DNA from: Gemmata massiliana
GTDB lineage: Bacteria; Planctomycetota; Planctomycetia; Gemmatales; Gemmataceae
Length of the DNA: 64,000 nucleotides
Reading direction: 5' to 3'
Assembly (NCBI GenBank): GCA_000531095.1
Contig: HG799466.1
Coordinates: forward strand, 495,906-559,905
This document shows, piece after piece, positions 8,220-16,958 of the stretch (position 1 is its first letter; every line of letters begins with the position of its first letter). The notes beneath the pieces are model-generated. The model saw only the letters and a list, made by a program, of their open reading frames with translations, did no database searches and was not told the origin of the DNA. Made by a program: the position numbers and the translations under genes.

Positions 8220-8280
8220 GCCCCGATAATGGGGCGCGCCGGGGGAACTTGCTTGGGCGAGATGTGAGGCTTAACAACCA

Positions 8281-8310
8281 CGTCCCGCGGGAATCGATCC
8301 CCGCGGGACG
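8281..8310. terminator. Strong symmetrical hairpin, likely terminator
   Basis: An 11-bp perfect stem (CGTCCCGCGGG, 8281-8291; complement 8300-8310) with an 8-nt loop, between the gene ending at 8333 and the protease start at 8219. Only a weak T-run follows on either strand. It could also be a pausing or mRNA-processing site. Confidence 0.5.
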
Positions 8311-8332
8311 CTGCGTTTGTGCCCGTGGCGGG

Positions 8333-8539
8333 TCAATACCTCTTGCTCATCGCGAGCCGATCAATCTGCTCCGCGGTGGAGGCGAGGTGCATCGCGTCCG
8401 AGAGCCATTCGGGGCATTCAGTGTACCCGCTCTCTCGGTACGGCGGATCGACCACCGCACCTGCCACAGCGACCAGATACCGCTCACAGTAGGTGGAGTA
8501 GCTGGTGAGACACAGATCGAGGCTCGGTATGTACAGCAC
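8333..8539 (-). CDS. Small phage protein, cysteine-containing
   Basis: 68 residues starting MLYIPSLDLCLTSYSTYCER. Four cysteines, of which three fall in the first 42 residues. Hydrophobic beta-like N-terminus and a helical C-terminus. Not recognised. It belongs to a group of three small leftward genes placed between the large minor-head gene and the protease. Confidence 0.45.
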   Translation of the reverse strand: MLYIPSLDLCLTSYSTYCERYLVAVAGAVVDPPYRESGYTECPEWLSDAMHLASTAEQIDRLAMSKRY

Positions 8540-8600
8540 GGTGAGCGCCCTCAGTTAAGCGGCACCCCCCTACGCAGGTGCCGCGGTGTCAGTGACAGAC

Positions 8601-8864
8601 TCAGTGGGCCGTGGCGGCGACTCTCGCCTCACACCACGCCTTCATTGCGAGGCGAGCGGACTGTGCCGCGCTGACCGCCTCCGCCTCAGCAGCCGCCGCC
8701 TCAGCCGTTGGCGGGTCGTAGTCGTCGCTGTGGACGCCAGCCCACAGGTTAATGGCCACGACGTCGGTGTCGCTTAGGCCGTGCTGAGCGGTCGCCTCGA
8801 TGCAGGAGAAATCCCACCCGCAATCGAGGGCGTACTGGTGAGCGTCGAATATCGTCGTCGCCAT
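8601..8864 (-). CDS. Small acidic phage protein
   Basis: 87 residues from the ATG at 8864, chosen because AGGAG lies upstream; the frame is open further but without a site. Starts MATTIFDAHQYALDCGWDFS. The second half is an alanine/glutamate-rich helix (TAEAAAAEAEAVSAAQSARL). No known family. Confidence 0.5.
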   Translation of the reverse strand: MATTIFDAHQYALDCGWDFSCIEATAQHGLSDTDVVAINLWAGVHSDDYDPPTAEAAAAEAEAVSAAQSARLAMKAWCEARVAATAH

Positions 8865-8891
8865 GATCGATCTCCTGTGTTGGGCGAGAGT

Positions 8892-8916
8892 GCCCGTGGC
8901 GGCGAGTGCCACGGGC
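8892..8916. terminator. Intergenic hairpin
   Basis: A perfect 9-bp stem (GCCCGTGGC, 8892-8900; GCCACGGGC, 8908-8916) with a 7-nt loop, between the gene ending at 8929 and the one starting at 8864. No U-run follows, so termination would be weak; mRNA stabilisation is an alternative. Confidence 0.35.
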
Positions 8917-8928
8917 CGGGGTGCGGGG

Positions 8929-9267
8929 TTAGCCCACCGTCGTGGTCACCATGCCGAGTTTGGCGCCCGGCCCCCAAGTGAAATAGGATGGCTTTTCTTC
9001 GCGGAGATCCGTGACACCGATGGCCTCGGCAAGAGCCCGAAAAGCATCGGCTCGACCCGCGGGGCAGTGCCAACCCCAACCAGTGCAAACCATCGACCCC
9101 AGCATATTCGCACCGCGGTCTACGAGGGCCGTGGCCTTCATGAGCACCATGTCCGGTTCACCACGGTAGGTGTCAATCCACTTGGCGCCCACCCACGTGG
9201 CTTCCGGTGCGAGCACACGGACGGCTGCCAAAATCGCTTCGTCATTCATGATCGTTTCAGTGGCCAT
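8929..9267 (-). CDS. Small phage protein under a repressible promoter
   Basis: 112 residues from the ATG at 9267, preceded by AAGGGGGATGAG. It starts MATETIMNDEAILAAVRVLA and contains a mixed alpha/beta fold with VCTGWGWHCPAGRADAF; no family recognised. It is the first gene downstream of the strong leftward promoter at 9320-9348, which has a palindromic operator, so this gene and those after it (small genes, perhaps protease and capsid) are probably repressed in the lysogen. Confidence 0.55.
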   Translation of the reverse strand: MATETIMNDEAILAAVRVLAPEATWVGAKWIDTYRGEPDMVLMKATALVDRGANMLGSMVCTGWGWHCPAGRADAFRALAEAIGVTDLREEKPSYFTWGPGAKLGMVTTTVG

Positions 9268-9319
9268 CGTCTCATCCCCCTTTGTCGCGGGCCGGTGTGG
9301 CCTCGCGTCTGTGTACACA

Positions 9320-9348
9320 ATCCTAACGCTAGCGTTACCGCGAGTCAA
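9320..9348 (-). promoter_or_regulatory. Leftward promoter with 14-bp palindromic operator
   Basis: On the minus strand TTGACT (9348-9343), an exact 17-bp spacer, then TAGGAT (9325-9320). The perfect palindrome TAACGCTAGCGTTA (9324-9337) fills the spacer and touches the -10. A bound repressor would exclude polymerase. A further matching half-site lies at 9376-9385 in front of the divergent HTH gene, the most likely repressor. Confidence 0.75.
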
Positions 9349-9375
9349 CATTAAATCTGGAAATTTGTGACGTGT

Positions 9376-9385
9376 GCGTTAGGAT
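9376..9385 (+). promoter_or_regulatory. Operator half-site and possible -10 of a leaderless gene
   Basis: GCGTTAGGAT is the exact complement of ATCCTAACGC at 9320-9329. Its TAGGAT (9380-9385) ends six bases before the ATG at 9392, the distance expected if the transcript starts at the A of the ATG. There is no clear ribosome-binding site, which fits a leaderless mRNA like that of lambda cI. No good -35 is visible. Confidence 0.5.
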
Positions 9386-9391
9386 ATAGTC

Positions 9392-9586
9392 ATGGGAGAC
9401 TACATCACCACCGCTGAAGCCGCAAAGATAATCGGATGCAACGCGAGCCGCGTGCGCCAATTGCTGCTCGACGAACGGCTACGGGGGCAGCGGGTTGGAA
9501 GGGACTGGTTTGTCGAAAAGAAGAGCGTGGAGGAGTACCGCGACAGTGCCCGTCGTCCGGGGCCGCAGCCAAAAAATCCCGTCTGA
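9392..9586 (+). CDS. HTH (excisionase/MerR-like) DNA-binding protein
   Basis: 64 residues: YITTAEAAKIIGCNASRVRQ is a winged helix-turn-helix of the excisionase/MerR type, followed by LLLDERLRGQRVGRDWFVEK (the wing) and EEYRDSARRPGPQPK. Such proteins are small transcription factors or recombination directionality factors. It diverges from the leftward late-type genes across a promoter region with three copies of the same half-site, so autorepression plus repression of the leftward unit is the simplest reading. It lies far from the integrase, which argues against a simple Xis role. Confidence 0.75.
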   Translation: MGDYITTAEAAKIIGCNASRVRQLLLDERLRGQRVGRDWFVEKKSVEEYRDSARRPGPQPKNPV

Positions 9587-9643
9587 TTTGTCGCACTTCG
9601 CCCGCGGTCCGGAACTCTCTGTGTACCCCACAGGAGACTCCTC

Positions 9644-9853
9644 ATGCGACGGTTCACACTCGAAGAAGGAATGACTTTGCTGATTCTCTCAGGACGTATC
9701 CGCGACGAGATAGACCCCACACTCGGCGACTTGATTGAGCGGGTGGCGGGCGGGGACGAATCGGCACTCGTCCCCGCGGTGGATAGACTCAAGGAATTGG
9801 GGCGTGAGGAGCAAGCGGAGAGGCTGAAGCGGCTGGTGAAGGGTAAATTCTAA
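9644..9853 (+). CDS. Small helical phage protein
   Basis: 69 residues starting MRRFTLEEGMTLLILSGRIR, with acidic/basic amphipathic helices and a basic end (AERLKRLVKGKF). An AGGAG site lies upstream of the ATG. It is the second gene of the short rightward unit starting with the HTH gene and ends 4 bases inside the convergent 1130-residue gene. Function unknown; a co-regulator or antitoxin-like role is possible. Confidence 0.6.
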   Translation: MRRFTLEEGMTLLILSGRIRDEIDPTLGDLIERVAGGDESALVPAVDRLKELGREEQAERLKRLVKGKF

Positions 9854-12800
9854 TTCCGCACCAGCCGTATTTGGTCGGGGTCGAAAACTACAGTCTCTTC
9901 CGCCTCCCACTCCTTGTAGTCCATGACGAGAAGTGCGTCATAGCCTTTAGCTTTTGCTTGAGCAATGATTTCGGGCATTTTGGACCGCATAATATCTGTG
10001 GTCCAGCCCTTTGACGACCGGTCGAACTTTACCTTGATTCCGTACTCGGCGAGAGCTTCTTGTATTTGCGATGAACTCACGCGGTCGTCGCTGTCCTCGC
10101 CCTCTTCGCCTGCGCCAGTACCAAGCGAGGTAAGGTCTAAAGGCTTGCGCACATCGAGTTGCACCTCGTGCATGTGATGCCCGAATTCTCTCGCATGTCC
10201 CTCATCCGTCGAAAAGGATATTCCGCGACCGGTCACGTTGGCGAACTCGGATATCGGCGTTAGGGAGCCGTGATAGTATGAGACCTCGGACCAATTGGGC
10301 TCGCTCGGGCGCTCGTTATCTTCCGGTGCAGGCTCGTCGTCAATTTCATCGGCTTCGTCGTCGTCATTTGTTTTGCCACTATTCTCTTCGTCCGCGTTAT
10401 CCTCCGCGTCGTGGTGCGACTGCTCCGCGAACTCACGCCCGGCATCCTTGGCCTCATCGCGATCCAATACCCACTCGCCCTCGTGGTCACGATTGTCTTT
10501 GTGGTCGAACGAGACGAATCGGTAAACAGTCACTTTGTCTTCGTCTTCATCTTCGGGTGAGTACTCGCCGGTTTCGACGTAGATTTGGTGCTCGTTATCG
10601 TTCTTATCGTGCCACTGCACGTAATTCGTATCCGCCCACGGCGTGCTTTCGCTGTTCACGCGAGAAGGGTCGATATCACTGCCTCCACCGTTTTTGGTCC
10701 AGCGCCCCACTTTATCTCGCGGCTCGTTCGGGTCAAACGCTTTCCGCTCGCCCGCTGTGAGTCGCAATACCGTCTTGTCACGCTTCGCCGTACTAAAGGT
10801 GAGCCGCTTGATTGTGGCTTCTTCGTTGGCTGTTCCCAAAGCCGCAAGCCCCGCCTTCACGTAGCCCACCGTCGCGTGCGGCTTGTACGTTGCCCACGTC
10901 TGGGTGTGCGGTAATCCTGCAAGTAGTTCATTAAGGCGAACGAGGTCCGGGCTTTCCACTTCGGCGTAGATGACGTCGTAGTCTTTTCCCGTCTCATCCC
11001 CTCTGAACGCATTCAGTGAGCCGAGCTTAACGTGGACGACACCGAACCCGTCTACGAGTCGCTCCACTTGCTCGGGGCCATCGGCGTGCAACCCGTACCG
11101 TGCCGTAATGTGCGGCTCTTCCTCTCGTCCATCTTCGCCCAAATCCTTGTCCGCGATTTGCGCCGCCATCGCGAGCAATTTGCGTTTCGCTCGTCCCGTG
11201 AGTTCGACCTGTGTGCTCGCGTACTTTGCCTTCTTGCGGGGATAGCAATGTTTGTTCGCGCAGTAAGCATTACCGTCGAGGCGGCGCTCGCACATAATCC
11301 CCGGTTCACGGCACTCCGGGCAGTAGCCGTAAGGTGCCGGGTCGCGAAAGCCATTGTCACCACCGGCGCGGATGTCGTTCTCGGTTACCAGGGCTTTCCG
11401 CTCGCTCGCCGGGAAGTGCGTCAGCAAACCCGTAACCCGCGCCGCCAGGTCTTCCACGGCCGCACGACTCTCGCCCAACCCTGTTCCCTCCAGCGCCTTC
11501 GCGCACTCTCCTGCGATGTGCTCAAGGTGCTGGCGCTGCTCGCTGCGGAACTTCGCGCTCTCGCGCTCGGCTTGCTCCCGCGTGCCCTCGGTGCGAGCCG
11601 CCAGTTCTTCGAGCCGTGCCTTGTGCTCTCCCACAGCGCGGGCGTAGTCGTCTGCCTGGGTCGCAAGCGACTCGTGACCCGTCTCGGAAATCTCCTGCTC
11701 CGCGTCGCGCGCGAAGTGCAAGTCCCACGGCAGAATCGGGTGACTCGGGAACTCGCTGTTCTGTGCCGCGTCCAACGCATCCGCGATACCCGCCGTTGCC
11801 TCGTTGTCGCGTAGCGCGTCGAACTCGCCGCGGAACAGTGTGTACTCGATTTCGCGGTTGAGCAGTTCGTCGGCGGTATCGATGCCCTCGGTGCGCTGCA
11901 CCTCGCGGAGCAGATCGTTAATCTGGTCGTTGACCGCGTGCCACGCGGCGCGGTGCTGGTCGATCTGCTCACGTAGTGCCGTTTCGGACTGCTCGGGCGC
12001 TACACCCAGCGCGGCATCACTGACACGGCCGCTGTCGTCGAGCAGGTGGTGGACGCCGTCGGGGAACAGCAGCGCCAGTTGTTTCAGCGTGCTGCGCTGA
12101 GCGTCTGTCAGGTTGTGCGTGGGCTTGTGCGCGCTGCCGGACCAGCGCCCCGCGTCGTCGCGCGGTTGTGAGGGGTTGAAGGCTTTCAGCTCGCCACGGT
12201 ACCGCTTGTGGTCGTCATCGGCGTAGTAGGCGGCGTGCGCGTCCGGGTGCGATTCGCGGCGTGCGTGGTACCGTTCGCGGTCCCGGCTCGCGTGATCGGC
12301 GTCGTGCTTCGCGTGCATCTCGGCGCGAAGGCGCTCGGTCTCTTCGTCGTATTTCTCACCGAACGATTCAAGGTCCGCGTCGCGCTGCGCCTCAAGTTCG
12401 TCATCCTCTTTTTGACGCGCGTCACTAATCCGCTCGTCTTCTGCTCGACGTGCCGCGTCTTGCTGGTCACGGTACTGCTCGCGCCGGCTGGCGAACTCGC
12501 CGTCGTACTTTTCGTCAATCGCCTCGGTTGCCTTTTCGTACTCTTTTTCGGCTTTACTGAGACGCTGCTCGTGCCATTTTTCGAGGGCGTCTAACTGCTT
12601 GTAATACTCCGCGGGCGGGTCTTCTCCCGTTTCCTCGCTGTTGTCCAGTTTGAAGACTTCCTCTTCGCGCTGCTTGTACTCGCGGTCGATCGTCGCAAGC
12701 GCTTTGTCCCTCACTCGCCTCGCGGCAGTCAGTTCACTTTCGCGGTCCCGTGTGACTTCCCTGCGGATGCGCGCGAACGCCTTCTCGTCCTCGCGGACCC

Positions 12801-13242
12801 GTGCCCATTCGCGGTTCTCGTCCTCGATTTGGCGCTCTTTTACGATCCGCTTATCGTCGCTGCGCCAGCCTTCAACTGAGCGGTCTTGGGCATCTTCGCG
12901 GTCGCGCTCACGGGCTTTGTCGTGCTTCTGGTCGCGAGCCTCACGTTCCTGCTCCCGCTCCGACTCAATGGCGCTGTCTTCGTCGCTCCACTTGTCGTGA
13001 ATCTCACTGTGGTCCGTCTCGTCGTCATCAGCCAACTCGAACAGTGGCGCACGCTCCGCGCCCACGAACTGCCCCGCATTGCCCGGCTGTCCGCGCGGGT
13101 GTTTGCGCTCGTCCCAGCCTTTGACGATGCGCAGCGTCTCCAGTGCGCCTTGTTCGCGCGCGGTATCGAGGGCACTGCGGAACAGCGCCACCTCGTCACG
13201 CGACAGGTTGAGGGCTTTGCGGAGTTGCTTCAGGCTGCTCAT
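9850..13242 (-). CDS. Giant multidomain minor head protein: coil, zinc ribbon, 2H phosphoesterase, ART-like
   Basis: 1130 residues. In order: residues 1-60, a short domain ending HPRGQPGNAGQFVGAE; 85-350, a very charged coiled coil; a linker FNPSQPRDDAGRWSG at 355-369; 370-620, helices; 639-666, a cysteine cluster (CPEC and three more Cys); 705-800, a 2H phosphoesterase domain with HITARYG at 711 and HATVGYV at 789; a second linker FDPNEPRDKVGRW at 836; 885-985, acidic; 988-1130, an ADP-ribosyltransferase-like fold (VSYYHGSLTPISEF, ISFSTDEGHAREFG, VVFDPDQIRLV). It lies after the portal gene, where phages encode minor head proteins that are packaged and injected. RNA/cyclic-nucleotide cleavage and ADP-ribosylation are inferred from motifs only. 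Confidence 0.75.
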   Translation of the reverse strand: MSSLKQLRKALNLSRDEVALFRSALDTAREQGALETLRIVKGWDERKHPRGQPGNAGQFVGAERAPLFELADDDETDHSEIHDKWSDEDSAIESEREQEREARDQKHDKARERDREDAQDRSVEGWRSDDKRIVKERQIEDENREWARVREDEKAFARIRREVTRDRESELTAARRVRDKALATIDREYKQREEEVFKLDNSEETGEDPPAEYYKQLDALEKWHEQRLSKAEKEYEKATEAIDEKYDGEFASRREQYRDQQDAARRAEDERISDARQKEDDELEAQRDADLESFGEKYDEETERLRAEMHAKHDADHASRDRERYHARRESHPDAHAAYYADDDHKRYRGELKAFNPSQPRDDAGRWSGSAHKPTHNLTDAQRSTLKQLALLFPDGVHHLLDDSGRVSDAALGVAPEQSETALREQIDQHRAAWHAVNDQINDLLREVQRTEGIDTADELLNREIEYTLFRGEFDALRDNEATAGIADALDAAQNSEFPSHPILPWDLHFARDAEQEISETGHESLATQADDYARAVGEHKARLEELAARTEGTREQAERESAKFRSEQRQHLEHIAGECAKALEGTGLGESRAAVEDLAARVTGLLTHFPASERKALVTENDIRAGGDNGFRDPAPYGYCPECREPGIMCERRLDGNAYCANKHCYPRKKAKYASTQVELTGRAKRKLLAMAAQIADKDLGEDGREEEPHITARYGLHADGPEQVERLVDGFGVVHVKLGSLNAFRGDETGKDYDVIYAEVESPDLVRLNELLAGLPHTQTWATYKPHATVGYVKAGLAALGTANEEATIKRLTFSTAKRDKTVLRLTAGERKAFDPNEPRDKVGRWTKNGGGSDIDPSRVNSESTPWADTNYVQWHDKNDNEHQIYVETGEYSPEDEDEDKVTVYRFVSFDHKDNRDHEGEWVLDRDEAKDAGREFAEQSHHDAEDNADEENSGKTNDDDEADEIDDEPAPEDNERPSEPNWSEVSYYHGSLTPISEFANVTGRGISFSTDEGHAREFGHHMHEVQLDVRKPLDLTSLGTGAGEEGEDSDDRVSSSQIQEALAEYGIKVKFDRSSKGWTTDIMRSKMPEIIAQAKAKGYDALLVMDYKEWEAEETVVFDPDQIRLVRN

Positions 13243-13269
13243 CAGTCGCCCACCTTTACCAACTCGAAG

Positions 13270-13767
13270 TCAGGGGAAGCACGCAGCCAACTGGTCTTGG
13301 TCTACTTCGTGTTTACCCCACACCTCGTATGCACCGCCCCCAGAGACGACCGTGCCCGCGAAATGTGTGTATTCGTCCGGCTCGTCTGCGGCCTCATGAT
13401 CCTGCCCGTCTCCTGGGTCATACGAGTCGGGGGCATCGGGTTCGCCGCCCGTTGCTACGGCACCGCGATCGCCCGGGCGATAGCCGCAGTCGGGGCAAGG
13501 CTTCAATTCGTCCTCAATGACGTACTGCACATCGATGACCGGGATAGCTTGATTCGCGGGCGTCTCGTCCCACGATGGGTGCGAGTACTTCAACGCGATC
13601 TGATCGAGTGCGAAGTACAAGTCCATCGAAATTGCATCGAGCTTGGCGCCCTCGGGCAACCCCTTCACAACGCGAATCCGCTGACCGGGGCGCGGCGGTA
13701 AGGTCTTGCCGTCGGTCATGATTTCGTTGAATAATGCTGTGTTCATTCGGACGATTCGGTAACCCAC
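13270..13767 (-). CDS. Phage protein with CPDC zinc-knuckle-like motif
   Basis: 165 residues. The first 85 residues are mixed alpha/beta (PRPGQRIRVVKGLPEGAKL, then a helix with MDLYFALDQIALKYSHP). KPCPDCGYRPG follows, then an acidic spacer and a beta-rich end with THFAGTVVSGGGAYEVWGKH. It lies between portal and the giant minor head protein, four bases from the portal stop. Unknown; probably virion-associated by position. Confidence 0.5.
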   Translation of the reverse strand: MGYRIVRMNTALFNEIMTDGKTLPPRPGQRIRVVKGLPEGAKLDAISMDLYFALDQIALKYSHPSWDETPANQAIPVIDVQYVIEDELKPCPDCGYRPGDRGAVATGGEPDAPDSYDPGDGQDHEAADEPDEYTHFAGTVVSGGGAYEVWGKHEVDQDQLAACFP

Positions 13768-13770
13768 ACA

Positions 13771-16296
13771 TCACCCCTTCTGAGTTAGTTTCGCCACTAG
13801 CGCCGCGAACTCCGGGCGCACGCCTTTCTTGACCCTCGCACTTTGCGGTCGCTCCGGCAGGCTACCCTTGCCCGCGGGGTTGCTCGGTTTCGGCGGTGCG
13901 CCCGAAGTTGGACCCTTCGGCTTCGCGGACAACTTCGCGGTCTTGCCCGTCCGCTTGTCGCGAATCGTCACGTTGGGCATCGAGCCGCCGTTCTTCGCCG
14001 CGTGTGCCGCCGTCGCTCGTATCGCGCTGACGAGCAGTGCGTGGGCGCGCTCGCGTGTGATGCCGAAGTGCTGGGCAACGCGGTCGGCGTGGCGGTTCGC
14101 TTGTGTCGCCGCCCACTGGTCTGCGGTAGAGAGCGTCTGCTGTGCCTGCGGCGTGCGCGCCTGCACCTTCTGTGCGGCGCGCTGGTAGACCACATCGGGT
14201 AGCACACCGCCCGCCGCGATGAATCGCTGGAGGCTCGCGCCATCGCGGATGGTGTGCCCCTGAACGGGTCCGTTGCCCGCGGTGAATAGCCGCACGGCGG
14301 GCTGCCCGTTGAGCAGCGCCGACGCAAGGCGGTCGTGGTTGGCGATGGCAGGTGGCGATACGGGTTGCGCGGCTGCGTTCGCTTCGGGGCGTCCTAGCTT
14401 CGCCTGTGCCCGGTTCGACCGCTTCGTTGCCGCGTCGAGTTGTTGGCGCAACTGCTCGATGTGCGATTGCTTGGCGTCGTGCCGCTTCATCGCGTCGGTA
14501 AGAGCGGCGCGAACCTTGTCGAGTTGTTTCTGCGCGCCACGCCGTTCACGAGCAACGTGCCGGTCGTCACTGTCGCGGTCGCCCTCGTTCGCGTAGGTGA
14601 TACCATCGTGTCGAGACGGGTACCGCCCGTCAGCGCCCGCCGGGTGCGGCGCGAGGACGATCTTGCCGTTGCGCTTCGTGTACTTCAGACCGTCATTGCC
14701 AGTCCACACCTGCCCCTCTTGCCGCTTCTGTCGCACCGCCTTTTGCACGCTGTCGTCTTGCTGCTGGTCGTCCTGTGGTACAACGAGCGTTTCCAGCGCC
14801 GCCGCGGTCACAGCGTTCTGCGTCTCGTCGCTCTGGTCGTCGGTCGGCTGGTCTTCAGCCCCCTCCCCATCTGGTAGGGGGGCTCCGCCCATCTCGTCCG
14901 GCATCGGGGCAGGCGCCGGGGGCGGCGCGACCATGTTCATGACCCATGCGCTGTACGCTTTGGGCGGCATGTCTCCGCCGTTGATGGGCGGCATGTCGTC
15001 GCGCGCCCGGAGCTCGTTCACGAGAATCGCGTCGGCGCTGATGAGGTCTTGGACGCTCGGCTCTGCGCGCTCCTTGTTGATGATGCGCGGTAACTGGAGC
15101 TTAATGCGGAACTCGCCCGGTCGCTTCTCCCACGGGCGGCACAACCGCTGCGTGAAGAACTGGGCGTAGGTGCTAACGTCGTGGAGCAAGTCGTCGTGGA
15201 ACTGCTGGCGCTGGGCGTAGCTCTTTGCGTAGTTGTCCGAGTCGTCCAGACCCGCGACACCGGGAGGCACGCGGAAAATGGCACACAGCATCTTCGCGAC
15301 CTGAATCCACGACTCGTTGAAATCCAACTCCAGCGCGCTCGGGCTGGCCTGTTCGACCTTGAATTGGCCACCGGGGGTGCCGTCCGGAGCGCTCAGGAAG
15401 TTAATCGACCGCGCGTTCCGGGCACCGGCGAACCGCTGCTTGTATTCCTCTTTGGCGCGGTCGAGCGTGTCCTGACCAGCGCCCGGGATGTATACCAGCG
15501 TACCCGTCACCTGCCCTTGCAGCATGTGCGAGTGGCGTGCGAGGTCGATTTGCTCCAGGATGTCCATCCACACGCCGCACGCGCTGAACGCGGCGTAACC
15601 GTCCGTGCGGGTCAGTGGGTGCGGGTTCCGGAGCGCGCCGACCTCGCGGCCGGGCAGCCGTGTGTTGAGTGCGAGGCGGTTCGACAGCCCGCCATAGGCC
15701 CACATCGTGCCCGAAGCGTAGTACGGTGTAACCTGCCAATACCCCTCCGGGTACTGCGGGCTACCTTGCCCCTGCGGTGTGGTCAGCGCAGTGTGCAGCG
15801 GGTACATCTGGCACGGCTTCGCCTCGTCCGCGCGCGACGGTACGAACCACACCAGCGCGCTACCCGTGAGGTTGCGCTGCAGGTCCATGTACGAGAGCAG
15901 TGACCCGAACGTGTCCGGTCCGTCGGGGCCGTTGGGGTACTGAACAAGTTGGCTCAGCGGGTGGTCATGAATGGGCACGTAGTCCTGGTCGTTACCCTGC
16001 CCGCCGTTGGGCGCCAGCGCCTTAACGAACGAGGTAGCACCTGCCCCGAAGGTTGTCCGGTCCCGACGCTTGCGGCGCTCCACGCACGCGGCTACCGACG
16101 ACATTTCCGAGCGCCTACGGTCGATGGCGATATACGCCATGTTGGTGTAGTGCGTGCTCTGCTCGAGGCGGTTGTCGGTCCACTGTCCGGGGATTTGACG
16201 CTTGAAGTACTCGATGAGCGTCGCGCCCTGCTGCAACTGCACGGGGTCGCGCTCGGGCTCGCGGTACGGCTCTGGGAATAGGCTGGTGCCTGCCAT
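13771..16296 (-). CDS. Portal protein (HK97-type) with long C-terminal extension
   Basis: 841 residues from the ATG at 16296 (an upstream frame start at 16377 would overlap the previous gene). Residues about 20-490 form the portal: NMAYIAIDRRRSEMSSVAAC, VPIHDHPLSQLVQYPN, FKVEQASPSALELDFNESW and AKMLCAIFRVPPGVAGLDDS, all typical of HK97-like portals. It forms the dodecameric ring through which DNA is packed and ejected. The last 330 residues are not portal: a GNDGLKYTKRNGKIVLAPHP segment, a coiled coil, and a basic Ala-rich tail. Terminase genes lie upstream. Confidence 0.85.
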   Translation of the reverse strand: MAGTSLFPEPYREPERDPVQLQQGATLIEYFKRQIPGQWTDNRLEQSTHYTNMAYIAIDRRRSEMSSVAACVERRKRRDRTTFGAGATSFVKALAPNGGQGNDQDYVPIHDHPLSQLVQYPNGPDGPDTFGSLLSYMDLQRNLTGSALVWFVPSRADEAKPCQMYPLHTALTTPQGQGSPQYPEGYWQVTPYYASGTMWAYGGLSNRLALNTRLPGREVGALRNPHPLTRTDGYAAFSACGVWMDILEQIDLARHSHMLQGQVTGTLVYIPGAGQDTLDRAKEEYKQRFAGARNARSINFLSAPDGTPGGQFKVEQASPSALELDFNESWIQVAKMLCAIFRVPPGVAGLDDSDNYAKSYAQRQQFHDDLLHDVSTYAQFFTQRLCRPWEKRPGEFRIKLQLPRIINKERAEPSVQDLISADAILVNELRARDDMPPINGGDMPPKAYSAWVMNMVAPPPAPAPMPDEMGGAPLPDGEGAEDQPTDDQSDETQNAVTAAALETLVVPQDDQQQDDSVQKAVRQKRQEGQVWTGNDGLKYTKRNGKIVLAPHPAGADGRYPSRHDGITYANEGDRDSDDRHVARERRGAQKQLDKVRAALTDAMKRHDAKQSHIEQLRQQLDAATKRSNRAQAKLGRPEANAAAQPVSPPAIANHDRLASALLNGQPAVRLFTAGNGPVQGHTIRDGASLQRFIAAGGVLPDVVYQRAAQKVQARTPQAQQTLSTADQWAATQANRHADRVAQHFGITRERAHALLVSAIRATAAHAAKNGGSMPNVTIRDKRTGKTAKLSAKPKGPTSGAPPKPSNPAGKGSLPERPQSARVKKGVRPEFAALVAKLTQKG

Positions 16297-16337
16297 AGCC
16301 CCGATTTTGCAGGGCTGTGGGGGAACTTGCGGGCGAG

Positions 16338-16958
16338 TTAAAACGGTATCGGTAGGGCAAAGGTAATGTGCGGCCACCTCAGTTCAAGCACGCATTGAGG
16401 TATCGTACCAGTTACTTCAATTTCCCGCTCGTGCTGGTCGGCATGTTGACGTATATCCTGCCACGCAAACCGTCGCTGTGCCGAGTCGTTGTGCAGTCCC
16501 ACATCACATTCGGCTCCTTGCAGCAACGGAATGTCCGTCAGCCTCACCTCTCGCACGGGGTGCTGCGAGAGGATTGAGTCAGCGTGCTGGAGCCAGTAGG
16601 CGGCAGCACAGGTGATCTCGCCTACGAACCCACGCCGCAGGCTGTCGCGGTTCATGTAATTGGTTAGCCTGGGCACTCCTTCCCATTGACGGTAGTTGCG
16701 CTTCCATAGCGCCCAGGCTCGGCGGTGAAGTGCGCACCAGTCGCACGCGGACGAGCGACAGTATTGGTGCCGCCTGCTGGCTGGCTTGGAACACTTGATG
16801 GTGTGCGGGCCACCCGAATGTAATTTCACCTGCACCCGAATGAACTCCGCCCGCTCGTGCTGCCCCTGCGCATCGAGTTCGTCGGCGTACATCAGGCGCG
16901 GCGTGTCCTCGTCGGGGTGTGCGAGTACCGCAGCGAGTATCGCGTCGAGGTCGGTCAT
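16338..16958 (-). CDS. Phage-encoded TIGR02996 repeat-companion domain protein
   Basis: 206 residues. The first 45 (MTDLDAILAAVLAHPDEDTP, YADELDAQGQHERAEFIRVQ) match the TIGR02996 repeat-companion domain, expanded in Gemmata genomes and usually found at the N-terminus of leucine-rich or pentapeptide repeat-like proteins. The rest carries a cysteine cluster (CRSSACDWCALH) and a beta-rich end instead of repeats. ATGA-type overlap with the downstream 63-residue gene. Function of the domain is unknown; its presence in a phage ties the phage to this host group. Confidence 0.75.
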   Translation of the reverse strand: MTDLDAILAAVLAHPDEDTPRLMYADELDAQGQHERAEFIRVQVKLHSGGPHTIKCSKPASRRHQYCRSSACDWCALHRRAWALWKRNYRQWEGVPRLTNYMNRDSLRRGFVGEITCAAAYWLQHADSILSQHPVREVRLTDIPLLQGAECDVGLHNDSAQRRFAWQDIRQHADQHEREIEVTGTIPQCVLELRWPHITFALPIPF

